DNA of 64,000 bases, from the NCBI GenBank assembly GCA_021462855.1, contig JAJTXQ010000049.1, forward strand, positions 88,743 through 152,742, given 5' to 3'. The stretch's first letter is position 1. Each line of letters begins with the position of its first letter. The translations under genes were made by a program, and so were the position numbers. The notes below the pieces were generated by a model, which had not been told where the DNA came from, did not search any database, and worked only from the letters and a program-made list of their open reading frames with translations. Origin of the DNA: Dehalococcoidia bacterium. Lineage in GTDB: Bacteria > Chloroflexota > Dehalococcoidia > DSTF01 > JACRBR01. Below, piece by piece: positions 48,916 through 56,432 of the stretch.

Positions 48916-50015
48916 CAGTACGCCGTGACGCCGGCGGTCGTGAGCAGCTGCGCCGCGAGTGCGCCCGCGTCGGCGTCGTAGGCATCGGCGATGATCGCGG
49001 CGGTCTTGTCGGCGTCGAGCAGCTGGATCGACGCGGTGCAGCTCGCGCACGGGACGGAGGCGTCGGCGAGCGAGCGCGTCTTGAGGCGGCTGTCGGGCAC
49101 CTTCTTGAGGGCGGCGAGGACGCCGGCGGACTGGCGCATGCTCATGTCGGTCTTGACAGCGCCACGGAAGGCGCTGTACGTCGCCGGCATGCGGAAGAGC
49201 GACAACGGCGACGACGCCCTGGCGATGAGCGCCGACGCGACGCGCTGCTGGCGCTCGATGCGGTCGAAGTCCGAAGATCCCTCGCGAATGCGACCGTAGG
49301 CGACGGCCTGGTACCCATCGAGGTGGATGCGGCCTTCAGCGAACCACTGCGGCACGACGTGCACGTCGTCGTCGCTGTAGTTGTCCTGCCCGAACGCGAC
49401 GGGATTGTCAACATCGACGCCTCCGAGGGCGTCGATGACGCGCTTGGAGTTGAAGTGGTCGAAGATGACGTAATGGTCCACCTTGATGCCGAGATTGTGC
49501 TCGACGGACGCGGCGACGGCCTCGGGGGCGGCGGAGGCGTCACTCGATGAGTAATTGTAGACGAACGCCGTATTGATGCGGTCGCGGCTCCAGCCGCCGT
49601 CGGCTGACGGGATCGCCATCATCACATCGCGCGGGATGCTGAGGAAGGATGCGCTGTCGGCCTTCGGGTCGATGCGCAGGAGCAGGACGGTGTCGGTGCG
49701 GCTGGGCCCGGACTCACCGGGCCGGCGGTCGAGGCCGATGACCAGGACGGTGTACGGGCGGTCGGGGAGCCCGAAGAGCAGCGACGCGCCACCCGGGAAC
49801 GGCAGGGCGAGCCGCACGTCGGTGAACGGGATCGCTAACGGCTGCACGACCGTCGCGGCCGCAAGCAGGAGATACGCGACGACGGCAAGGATGCTGTTGC
49901 GGAGCCAGTGCGAGCGCTTGCGCCGGGGCGGCGCCAGCTCGATCGGAGGGAGCGCGACGGCGCCCACGTCCTGCGGGCGGCGGCGGAGGAGCCCGTAGGC
50001 TTCGAAGTCGTCCAT
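48915..50015 (-). CDS. LCP (LytR-CpsA-Psr) family protein
   Basis: A 366-residue membrane-anchored LCP enzyme. TM helix at about 45-65, then YTVLVIGLDRRPGESGPSRTDTVLLLRIDP, SFLSIPRDVMMAIP, GGVDVDNPVAFG and AVAYGRIREGSSDFDRIERQQRV, carrying the pyrophosphate-binding arginines. The C-terminus has a short cysteine pair (VPCASCTAS). It attaches glycans to wall polymers or proteins. ATG 50015 is chosen over the track start because the sequence upstream is arginine/proline-rich junk; TATCAT lies about 11 bases before it. It is divergent from ispF. Confidence 0.87.
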   Translation of the reverse strand: MDDFEAYGLLRRRPQDVGAVALPPIELAPPRRKRSHWLRNSILAVVAYLLLAAATVVQPLAIPFTDVRLALPFPGGASLLFGLPDRPYTVLVIGLDRRPGESGPSRTDTVLLLRIDPKADSASFLSIPRDVMMAIPSADGGWSRDRINTAFVYNYSSSDASAAPEAVAASVEHNLGIKVDHYVIFDHFNSKRVIDALGGVDVDNPVAFGQDNYSDDDVHVVPQWFAEGRIHLDGYQAVAYGRIREGSSDFDRIERQQRVASALIARASSPLSLFRMPATYSAFRGAVKTDMSMRQSAGVLAALKKVPDSRLKTRSLADASVPCASCTASIQLLDADKTAAIIADAYDADAGALAAQLLTTAGVTAY

Positions 50016-50069
50016 GACCGGGGAACATGATAGCGGACGGGACGGTTCGTCTGCGCGGCGGGGCGGTGG

Positions 50070-50075
50070 TAGAAT
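50070..50075 (+). promoter_or_regulatory. -10 element of a probable leaderless ispF transcript
   Basis: TAGAAT ends five bases before ATG 50081; TTCGTC (50046-50051) 18 bases upstream could be the -35. Confidence 0.45.
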
Positions 50076-50080
50076 CGGGC

Positions 50081-50548
50081 ATGCGGGTCGGGCACGGATT
50101 CGATGCACACGCGTTCGCCGAAGGGCGGCGCCTGGTCCTGGGCGGGGTGCACATCCCGCACGCGCGCGGGCTCGCCGGCCACTCCGATGCCGATGTGCTC
50201 GCGCACGCGGTGATCGATGCGCTGCTCGGGGCGGCGGCGCTCGGCGACATCGGCGCGATGTTCCCGCCGGACGACGAGCGTTGGGCCGGTGCCGACAGCA
50301 TGGCGATGCTGCGGGACGTGCGGGAGCGGGTGGCCGCCGCGGGACTGGGCATCGGCAACGTCGATGCGACGGTGGTGTGCGAGTCGCCGAAGCTGGCGCC
50401 GCACATTGCGCTGATGCGGGCGGCGGTGGCGGGGGCGCTCGAAGTTGACGTAACTCAGGTGAGCGTCAAGGCGACGACGACGGACGGGCTCGGCTTTACG
50501 GGGGAGGGCGCCGGCGTTGCCGCCTTCGCGGTGGTGCTGCTAGAGTAA
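50081..50548 (+). CDS. ispF: 2-C-methyl-D-erythritol 2,4-cyclodiphosphate synthase
   Basis: A 155-residue trimeric enzyme of the MEP isoprenoid pathway. Signature motifs: MRVGHGFDAHAF, LAGHSDADVLAHAVIDALLGAAALGDIG and VKATTTDGLGFTGEGAGV. It cyclises CDP-methylerythritol phosphate, binding zinc through the conserved Asp/His residues. The start at 50081 is set by the motif and the -10. IspD is not in the window. Upstream of the cysE leader region. Confidence 0.97.
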   Translation: MRVGHGFDAHAFAEGRRLVLGGVHIPHARGLAGHSDADVLAHAVIDALLGAAALGDIGAMFPPDDERWAGADSMAMLRDVRERVAAAGLGIGNVDATVVCESPKLAPHIALMRAAVAGALEVDVTQVSVKATTTDGLGFTGEGAGVAAFAVVLLE

Positions 50549-50571
50549 GCTACCCGCGCGTACGGAAGGCC

Positions 50572-50706
50572 CGGGCGAGGTTACAGTTCCATGGCGCCGC
50601 GCTTCGATTCTGTTCCGGCCACGCTCGCCCGCCCCCGGGTAGGGGCGCCGTGCGGTTGTCCCGGGGGGTGTTCCGCCTAGCGGACGCCCCGGATCCGGCC
50701 GACAAC
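50572..50706 (+). promoter_or_regulatory. Structured leader of cysE-cysS, candidate cysteine attenuator
   Basis: The 187-base gap before cysE contains two strong pairings: CGGGCGAG (50572-50579) with CTCGCCCG (50624-50631), and a long hairpin with outer stem GTTGTC (50655-50660) with GACAAC (50701-50706) and inner CCGGGG (50661-50666) with the CCCCGG of 50687-50692. The second hairpin covers the Cys codons and stop of the leader ORF at 50591-50680, so translation speed at Cys codons would change folding. The cysE ribosome-binding site AAGGAGA follows at 50718. Confidence 0.55.
50591..50680 (+). CDS. Cysteine-codon leader ORF upstream of cysE
   Basis: A 29-codon ORF (not in the supplied track): ATG 50591 to TAG 50678-50680, with GAGG about ten bases upstream. 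The peptide ends ...VGAPCGCPGGCSA, with Cys codons at 21, 23 and 27, that is three of the last nine codons. Leader peptides enriched in the codon of the amino acid made by the operon are the classic sign of ribosome-mediated attenuation, and cysteine-rich leader ORFs are known in mycobacteria. Here the downstream genes make cysteine precursor and cysteinyl-tRNA. Confidence 0.55.
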   Translation: MAPRFDSVPATLARPRVGAPCGCPGGCSA

Positions 50707-50735
50707 TGACCGTACATAAGGAGACGCTGGCCCTG

Positions 50736-51506
50736 ATGTCCCTGTTCAAGTCGATCAAGCGTGACATCGACGCGATCCGCGAGCGCGATCCCGCCGCCCG
50801 GAGCGCGCTCGAGGTGGTGTTCGCGTACCCGGGGTTCCACGCGCGTGAGTTGCACCGCGTCGCCCATGCGCTGCACCGGCGCGGGGTGCCGGTCGCGCCG
50901 CGCGTCATCTCCAACTTCAGCCGCTTCTTCACCGGGATCGAGATCCACCCCGGCGCCCGCATCGGCGAGGGGCTGTTCATCGACCACGGCATGGGCGTGG
51001 TGATCGGCGAGACGGCCGAGATTGGCGACGACTGCCACATCCTGCAGGGTGTGACGCTTGGCGGGACGAGCATGCACCGCACGAAGCGGCACCCGACGCT
51101 CGGCAACCACGTGACCGTGGGCGCGGGCGCGAAGCTCATCGGAGCGGTGGAGATCGGCGACAACGCGCGCATCGGCGCGGGGTCGGGGGTGGTGACGAAC
51201 GTGCCGGAGAATGCGACGGTGGTCGGCGTGCCGGGTCACGTCGTGTCGTTCCACGACCCGGGGAGCGATACGGTCGTCCGGCTCCCCGATCCGGAGTGGG
51301 ACCGCATCGACGCGCTGGAGCGGCACATCGAACGCATGGACCGCCGGATGCGCACGCTGCAGGAGCGGCTCGAATCGCTCGGCGAGCGCGTGGAAGAACA
51401 GCCGGCGGATTCTGGCGAGCCGCTGCACCTGCACCGCCTGCGGGACGCGCGCGAGGATGCGCCGGAAGCGCCGGCAGTCCCGGGCAGGGAGGCGGTTAGC
51501 GGTTGA
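50736..51506 (+). CDS. cysE: Serine O-acetyltransferase
   Basis: A 256-residue hexapeptide-repeat acetyltransferase. The helical N-terminal cap (IKRDIDAIRERDPAARSALEVVFAYPGFHARELHRVAH) leads into IHPGARIGEGLFIDHGMGVVIGETAEIGDDCHILQGVTLGGT, with the catalytic Asp-His, and KLIGAVEIGDNARIGAGSGVV. It makes O-acetylserine for cysteine synthesis. The C-terminus adds about 80 residues with a coiled-coil (DALERHIERMDRRMRTLQERLESLGERVEE) not present in typical CysE, and lacks the usual CysK-docking C-terminal Ile. It is coupled to cysS by a TTGA overlap. Confidence 0.95.
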   Translation: MSLFKSIKRDIDAIRERDPAARSALEVVFAYPGFHARELHRVAHALHRRGVPVAPRVISNFSRFFTGIEIHPGARIGEGLFIDHGMGVVIGETAEIGDDCHILQGVTLGGTSMHRTKRHPTLGNHVTVGAGAKLIGAVEIGDNARIGAGSGVVTNVPENATVVGVPGHVVSFHDPGSDTVVRLPDPEWDRIDALERHIERMDRRMRTLQERLESLGERVEEQPADSGEPLHLHRLRDAREDAPEAPAVPGREAVSG

Positions 51507-52879
51507 TCCGCTTCACCAACACGCTGACCCGCACCCTCGATCCATTCCAGCCCGCGGGCGATGTCGTGACGATGTACGTGTGCGGCATCACGCCGTACGA
51601 CGAGTCGCACATCGGCCACGCGATGAGCTACGTCGTGTTCGATGTTGTGAAACGCTACCTCACGTGGCGCGGGTATCACGTGAAGCACGTGCAGAACTTC
51701 ACCGACATCGACGACCGGATCATCGAGCGTGCGAATCGGCTGAACATCACGACGGACGAGTTGGTGGCGCGCTACATCGCCGCGTATACGGACGACATGC
51801 GCGACCTGAACGTGCTGCCGGCCGATGTGTACCCGCGCGCCACGCGGGAAGTGCCCGAGATGATCGAGATGATCGAGGGCCTGATCAAGAACGGCTTCGC
51901 GTATGAAGCCGCATCGGAGCTGAGCGAATCATCGGACGTGTATTACCGCGTGTCGGCGAAGAAGGACTACGGCGCGCTGTCGCACCGGACGCAGGACTCG
52001 CTGCTGGCGGGCGCGCGCGTCGAGCCGGGGGAGCACAAGGAGCATCCGGCGGACTTCGCGCTCTGGAAAGGCGCGAAGGCGGGCGAGCCGTCGTGGGACA
52101 GCCCGTGGGGCAAGGGCCGCCCCGGCTGGCACATCGAATGCTCGGCGATGTCGCTGAAGTACCTCGGCGCGCAGATCGACATCCACGGCGGCGGCGAGGA
52201 CCTGGTGTTCCCGCACCACGAGAACGAGATCGCGCAGACCGAGGCGTACACCGGCCAGCAGCCGTTCGTGCGCCTGTGGCTCCACAACGCCTGGGTGAAG
52301 ATGGGCGAAGAGAAGATGAGCAAGTCGCTCGGTAACTTCATCACCATTCGCGACGGGCTGAAGAAGGTCGGCGGCGACGGTCTGCGGCTGTGGATCCTGA
52401 CATCGCACTACCGCAAGCCGCTGACGTTCACGGAGGAGACGCTCGACGCGGCGAAGGCGGGCGTGGCGCGGCTGCGCACGGCGGCGCGCGCGGGCGGCGA
52501 CGCCGGCGACGCGGGCGTCGACCTTGCCGCGTACCGCGAACGGTTCACGGCGGCGATGGACGATGACCTCAATACGCCGCAGGCGCTGGCCGTGCTGTTC
52601 GACCTGGCGAAGGAGATCAACCGCGCCCGCGACGAGGGCCGCGGCATGGCGCAGGCACAGGGACTGCTGCTGGAACTGGGCGAGGTGCTGGGCCTGCGCC
52701 TGGAGCAACCGGAGCAAAGCATCGAAGCGGCGCCGTTCATTGACCTGCTCGTGCAGGTCCGCGACGAGTTGCGCGCCGCGAAGCAGTGGCAGCTCGCCGA
52801 CCGCGTGCGCGACTCGCTGGCCGCGCTCGACGTCGTGCTCGAGGACTCCGCATCGGGCACCACGTGGAAGCCGGCCTGA
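51503..52879 (+). CDS. cysS: Cysteinyl-tRNA synthetase
   Basis: A 458-residue class I synthetase. HIGH motif SHIGHAMSY, zinc ligands in VCGITPYDE, IECSAMS and HHENE, and KMSKS motif GEEKMSKSLGN. The anticodon-binding helical domain is near the C-terminus. Start TTG 51503 overlaps the cysE stop. It charges tRNA-Cys; sharing an operon with cysE links precursor synthesis to cysteinyl-tRNA supply and fits a cysteine-sensing leader. Confidence 0.97.
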   Translation: MIRFTNTLTRTLDPFQPAGDVVTMYVCGITPYDESHIGHAMSYVVFDVVKRYLTWRGYHVKHVQNFTDIDDRIIERANRLNITTDELVARYIAAYTDDMRDLNVLPADVYPRATREVPEMIEMIEGLIKNGFAYEAASELSESSDVYYRVSAKKDYGALSHRTQDSLLAGARVEPGEHKEHPADFALWKGAKAGEPSWDSPWGKGRPGWHIECSAMSLKYLGAQIDIHGGGEDLVFPHHENEIAQTEAYTGQQPFVRLWLHNAWVKMGEEKMSKSLGNFITIRDGLKKVGGDGLRLWILTSHYRKPLTFTEETLDAAKAGVARLRTAARAGGDAGDAGVDLAAYRERFTAAMDDDLNTPQALAVLFDLAKEINRARDEGRGMAQAQGLLLELGEVLGLRLEQPEQSIEAAPFIDLLVQVRDELRAAKQWQLADRVRDSLAALDVVLEDSASGTTWKPA

Positions 52880-52904
52880 TGCCTCGACCGAAGCGCCGCG
52901 AGGT

Positions 52905-52933
52905 TTGCCCACGGATCTGGCCGTTCCTATAAT
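52905..52933 (+). promoter_or_regulatory. Promoter of the universal stress protein gene
   Basis: TTGCCC (52905-52910), 17-base spacer, TATAAT (52928-52933). The leader contains a hairpin, CGCCCG (52941-52946) with CGGGCG (52955-52960). Confidence 0.6.
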
Positions 52934-52974
52934 GGCCAGACGCCCGAATGCTTGCGGGCGCGGAGTGATTCCAA

Positions 52975-53424
52975 TTGGCATCTACTGACCCCCTGGCCGG
53001 AATCCGCTCGATTCTGGTCCCCGTCGATGGGTCGCCAGCGAGCATCGACGCTGTGGTCTTTGCCTGCACGATTGCGAAGCGCAACAAGGGCAAGGTGTAC
53101 GCCGTCCACGTCATCGAGGTGCCCCGGGCGCAGCCGCTCGACGCCGAGTTGACGGAGGAGGCGTCCTCGGGCGAGGCAGTGCTGACCGGCGCGGAGCGGG
53201 CGGCCAGCGATAGCGACTTCCGCATCGAGGGCGAGCTCCTGCAGGCACGCGACGCGGGGCACGCGATCGTCGACGAGGCGATGGAGCGGCAGGTCGACCT
53301 GATCCTGATGGGCGCCGAACACAAATCACCGCTCGGCGAGTACCAGATGTCGAAGTTGACGCAGTTCGTGCTGAAGTCCGCGCCGTGCAGCGTGTGGCTC
53401 TGGCGCCACCCGGTGCGGGAGTAG
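52975..53424 (+). CDS. Universal stress protein (UspA family)
   Basis: A 149-residue alpha/beta protein: IRSILVPVDGSPASIDAVVFACTIAKRNKGKVYAVHVIEVP, then AGHAIVDEAMERQVDLILMGAEHKS and a C-terminal SAPCSVWLWR. The ATP-binding G-x2-G-x9-G pattern is only partly kept, so nucleotide binding is uncertain. Start TTG 52975. It precedes two TrkA-type potassium-channel regulators and may belong to the same ion-homeostasis group. Confidence 0.87.
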   Translation: MASTDPLAGIRSILVPVDGSPASIDAVVFACTIAKRNKGKVYAVHVIEVPRAQPLDAELTEEASSGEAVLTGAERAASDSDFRIEGELLQARDAGHAIVDEAMERQVDLILMGAEHKSPLGEYQMSKLTQFVLKSAPCSVWLWRHPVRE

Positions 53425-53436
53425 AGGCCGGCTGCG

Positions 53437-53895
53437 ATGCGCGTGATGATCATGGGTTGCGGACGCACGGGCGCGGCGCTCGCCGGCGAGCTGAGCGCCG
53501 AGGGCCACGACGTGCTGGTGCTCGACGTCGACCCCGCGGCGTTCCGCTTCCTGCCCGACGAGTTCAAGGGGCAGAAGGAGGTCGGAAACGGGATCGACCT
53601 CGATGTCCTGCGCAAGGTCGGCATCGACACGATGGACGTGTTCGTGAGCGCGACGCGCGGCGACAACCGCAACGTGATGGCAGCGCAGATCGCGAAGCAT
53701 GTGTTCGGCGTGAAGGTGGTCGCGAGCCGCGTGTTCGACCCGCTGCGCGAGGAGATGTACCGCAACCTGGGCCTGCGCACGATCAACCCGACGCGCGTGC
53801 AGGCGCGCCGGCTGAAGCGCGTGATCGAGGCGCAGACGGACGAAGCCGCGCGCAGCGTGGTGGCGGAGTTCATGCAGCAGGACGGGATGGTATGA
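53437..53895 (+). CDS. TrkA-N domain NAD(H)-binding protein
   Basis: A 152-residue protein that is one RCK/TrkA N-domain: MRVMIMGCGRTGAALAGELSAEGHDVLVLDVDP, the GxGxxG Rossmann loop with acidic end, then KEVGNGIDLDVLRKVGIDTMDVFVSATRGDNRNVMAAQIAKHVFGVKVVASRVFDP. There is no TrkA-C domain. Such subunits gate Trk/Ktr potassium transporters. Its TGA overlaps the next gene's ATG (ATGA). Confidence 0.87.
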   Translation: MRVMIMGCGRTGAALAGELSAEGHDVLVLDVDPAAFRFLPDEFKGQKEVGNGIDLDVLRKVGIDTMDVFVSATRGDNRNVMAAQIAKHVFGVKVVASRVFDPLREEMYRNLGLRTINPTRVQARRLKRVIEAQTDEAARSVVAEFMQQDGMV

Positions 53896-54593
53896 CCGTA
53901 TCGCGGGCGGGCATGTACATCATCGTCGTCGGGGGCGGAAAGGTGGGCTTCCACCTCGCGAAGGAGCTCGTCGAGGCCTCGCACGAGGTGCTCGTGATTG
54001 AACAGGACCCGGAGAAAGCCGCCGAGATCCAGGAGGAACTCGGCGACATCGTGATGTCCGGCGACGGCTGCGAGGCGACGGTGCTGGACAAGGCGGGCAC
54101 ATCGCGGGCCGACATGCTGCTTGCCGTGACGGGCGATGACGAGGACAACCTCGTCGCCTGCCAGGTCGCGAAAGAGCGCTTCAACGTGGCCCGCACGGTG
54201 GCGCGGATCAACAACCCGAAGAACGAGGAGATCTTCCGCGTCCTCAACGTCGACATCACGGTCAGCGCGACGTCCGCGATCATGGCGCACATCGAGCCCG
54301 AGTTGCCGACGCACCGCCTGACGACGCTCACCAAGCTCGGCGGCGCCGGTTTGGAGATCGTCGAGCTGCGGATTCCGGACGACTCGCGCGTCGCCGGGAA
54401 GCGCATCCGCGAGGTGCTGCTACCGTACCAGTCGATGATCCTCCTCGTCGTGAGCGAAGATGGCCTGCCGAAGGTGCCGTCGGCCGATACGATGGTCAGC
54501 CCGGGCGACGTCGTCGTCGCCGTGACGCTGCAGGAGAGCGAGAACGCGCTCCGCGAGGCGCTGCTCCTGCCGCCGCCCGCGCGCTCGTTCTAG
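53892..54593 (+). CDS. TrkA family potassium-uptake regulatory protein (N and C domains)
   Basis: A 233-residue protein: TrkA-N (MYIIVVGGGKVGFHLAKELVEASHEVLVIEQDPEKAAEIQEELGD) and TrkA-C (LEIVELRIPDDSRVAGKRIREVLLPYQSMILLVVSEDG). ATG 53892 overlaps the preceding gene; an in-frame ATG at 53913 directly before the Rossmann strand is an alternative start. Together with the previous protein it may form a hetero-octameric ring for a Ktr/Trk channel whose membrane subunit is not adjacent. The end overlaps pheA by one base. Confidence 0.87.
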   Translation: MTVSRAGMYIIVVGGGKVGFHLAKELVEASHEVLVIEQDPEKAAEIQEELGDIVMSGDGCEATVLDKAGTSRADMLLAVTGDDEDNLVACQVAKERFNVARTVARINNPKNEEIFRVLNVDITVSATSAIMAHIEPELPTHRLTTLTKLGGAGLEIVELRIPDDSRVAGKRIREVLLPYQSMILLVVSEDGLPKVPSADTMVSPGDVVVAVTLQESENALREALLLPPPARSF

Positions 54594-55420
54594 TGGCGGC
54601 GTCGGGCGTCGCATATCTCGGGCCCGCCGGAACGAACAGCGAGGTCGCCGCGATGCGCGCGCGCCCCGGGTCGGCGCACGTGCCGTGCCCGACGATCAGC
54701 GCCGTCTTCGCGGCGGTGCGCCACGGCGATGCGGACGAAGGCGTGGCGCCGATCGAGAACAGCCTGCAGGGCACCGTCACCGACACCGTCGACCTGCTGA
54801 TCGAGCACGACGACATCGCGATCCGCGGCGAGGTCGTGCTGCCCATCGAGCACTGCCTGATGGCGAAGCCGGGCACCGCCCGGACGGCGATCGACGTGGT
54901 GTACTCGCACCCGCAGTCGCTGGGGCAGTGCCGCCGGTACCTGGAGGCGCAGTTCCCGCACGCGCGCCGCGAGGCGGCGCTCTCGAACGCCGAAGCGGTG
55001 GCGATCGCGATGCGGGCGGAGCGTGCCGCGGCGATCGCGCCCGCGCGCGCGGCGGAGATCTACGGCGCGGAGATCCTGCAACGCGGGATCGAGGACTCGA
55101 AGGTGAACAAGACGCGGTTCGTCGTCGTCGCGCGGCAGGGCGCCGACCCGACGGGCGACGACAAGACGTCGATCGCGTTCGCCGTCGCGCACGACCGCCC
55201 GGGGACGCTGGTGAGCGTGCTGCACGAGTTCTCCGACCGCGCGATCAACATGACGAAGATCGAGTCGCGGCCGTCCGGGCAGGCGCTCGGCGTGTACATC
55301 TTCCTGGTCGATGTCGAGGGGCATCGCGATGACCCGATGCTGGCGCAGGCGCTCGCCGCGGTGAAGGAGCAGGCGTCGTTCTTCCGCGTGTTCGGCTCGT
55401 ACCCGGCGTGGCGCGAGTGA
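54593..55420 (+). CDS. pheA: Prephenate dehydratase
   Basis: A 275-residue stand-alone prephenate dehydratase of phenylalanine synthesis. The catalytic domain has VAYLGPAGTNSEVAAM, GVAPIENSLQGTVTDTVDLL and IVYSHPQSLGQCRRYLE, with SKVNKTRFVVVAR containing the catalytic Thr-Arg-Phe. The C-terminal ACT domain (RPGTLVSVLHEFSDRAINMTKIESRP) binds phenylalanine for feedback inhibition. Start GTG 54593 shares one base with the TrkA stop. Confidence 0.95.
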   Translation: MAASGVAYLGPAGTNSEVAAMRARPGSAHVPCPTISAVFAAVRHGDADEGVAPIENSLQGTVTDTVDLLIEHDDIAIRGEVVLPIEHCLMAKPGTARTAIDVVYSHPQSLGQCRRYLEAQFPHARREAALSNAEAVAIAMRAERAAAIAPARAAEIYGAEILQRGIEDSKVNKTRFVVVARQGADPTGDDKTSIAFAVAHDRPGTLVSVLHEFSDRAINMTKIESRPSGQALGVYIFLVDVEGHRDDPMLAQALAAVKEQASFFRVFGSYPAWRE

Positions 55421-55489
55421 CGCGCTACCGGGCGTCGCCGACGCGCGGTACGATGCCCGCGCCGTAACGGACTCGCAGCACCGGAGACC

Positions 55490-56386
55490 ATGCCGATGGG
55501 CGCGGCGGCAGCACTCGCATCCTCGGCGCTGTGGGCGTTGACCAGCGTCCTGCTGACATCGCAAGCGGGCCGGTTCAAGCCGGTCGTGATGTCGGCGATC
55601 CGCAGCTCGACGGCGAGCCTGTTCCTGCTCGGCCTGCTCGTGACCGTCGCCGGCATCGCGCAGCTGCGGGAGATGACGATCATTACCGGGCTGTCGATGG
55701 CGGGCAGCGGCATCCTCGGGCAGGCGCTGGGCGACACGCTGTACATCAACGCGCTGGCGCTGCTCGGCGTGACGCGCTCGTTTCCGATCACGAACAGCGC
55801 GTACCCGTTCCTGACGTTCCTGTTCGCGATCCTGGTGCTCGGCGAGGACGTGACGTGGACGCTGCCAATCGGCGGCGCGCTGATCGTCGCGGGGATCACG
55901 TGGATCGTCGTCGAGCAGCGGCGCGAGGCCGCGAGCGCCGGCGGCGGCGTCGAGCTCGCGCGCGGCGTGACGTTCGCGCTGGCGGCGGCGCTGGCGTGGT
56001 CGCTCGCGACGGTGCTGCTGCGGGGCCAGCAGAACAACCTCGACGCGATTGGCGCGGCCAGCCTGCGCATCCCGGCGGCGTCGCTGGCCGTGCTCGTGAC
56101 GATCGGGCTGACGCGCGGAAGCGGCCGCGAGCGCCCGCCTCGGCCGTGGACGGGGCGCGGCGTGGCCGTCGTGGCGGCGGCGGGGTTGCTGGGGACCGGC
56201 GTGGGCAGCGTGCTGTTCATCTACGCGGTGGAGCACCTCGGCGCGGCGCGGACGGCGTTTCTGACAACGTCGGCGCCGGTGTTCGCGTTGCCGATGGGCA
56301 TGGTCTTCCTGTCGGAGCGGCTGACGCGGCGCATCCTTGCCGGCACGGCGCTGACGGTTGCCGGGATCTGGCTCGTGCTGCTGTAG
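55490..56386 (+). CDS. EamA/DMT-family transporter
   Basis: A 298-residue polytopic protein with about ten helices in two EamA repeats: ASSALWALTSVLL at the start and LAAALAWSLATVLLRGQQ at the start of the second repeat. YINALALLGVTRSFPITNSAYPFLTFLFAILVLGED and the matching AVEHLGAARTAFLTTSAPVFALPMGMVFLSERLT are the repeat signatures. DMT transporters export metabolites such as amino acids or nucleobases; substrate unknown. ATG 55490 or 55496, both after GGAGACC. Confidence 0.87.
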   Translation: MPMGAAAALASSALWALTSVLLTSQAGRFKPVVMSAIRSSTASLFLLGLLVTVAGIAQLREMTIITGLSMAGSGILGQALGDTLYINALALLGVTRSFPITNSAYPFLTFLFAILVLGEDVTWTLPIGGALIVAGITWIVVEQRREAASAGGGVELARGVTFALAAALAWSLATVLLRGQQNNLDAIGAASLRIPAASLAVLVTIGLTRGSGRERPPRPWTGRGVAVVAAAGLLGTGVGSVLFIYAVEHLGAARTAFLTTSAPVFALPMGMVFLSERLTRRILAGTALTVAGIWLVLL

Positions 56387-56432
56387 CGGCGCGGGCTTGC
56401 CCGAGCGCATGCGCGCCGACGACAATCCCTCC

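Noticed and set aside
50549-50735. T-box riboswitch before cysE-cysS
   Set aside because: No T-box GGTGGnACCGCG element or AGTA bulge is visible; the leader ORF model explains the region better.
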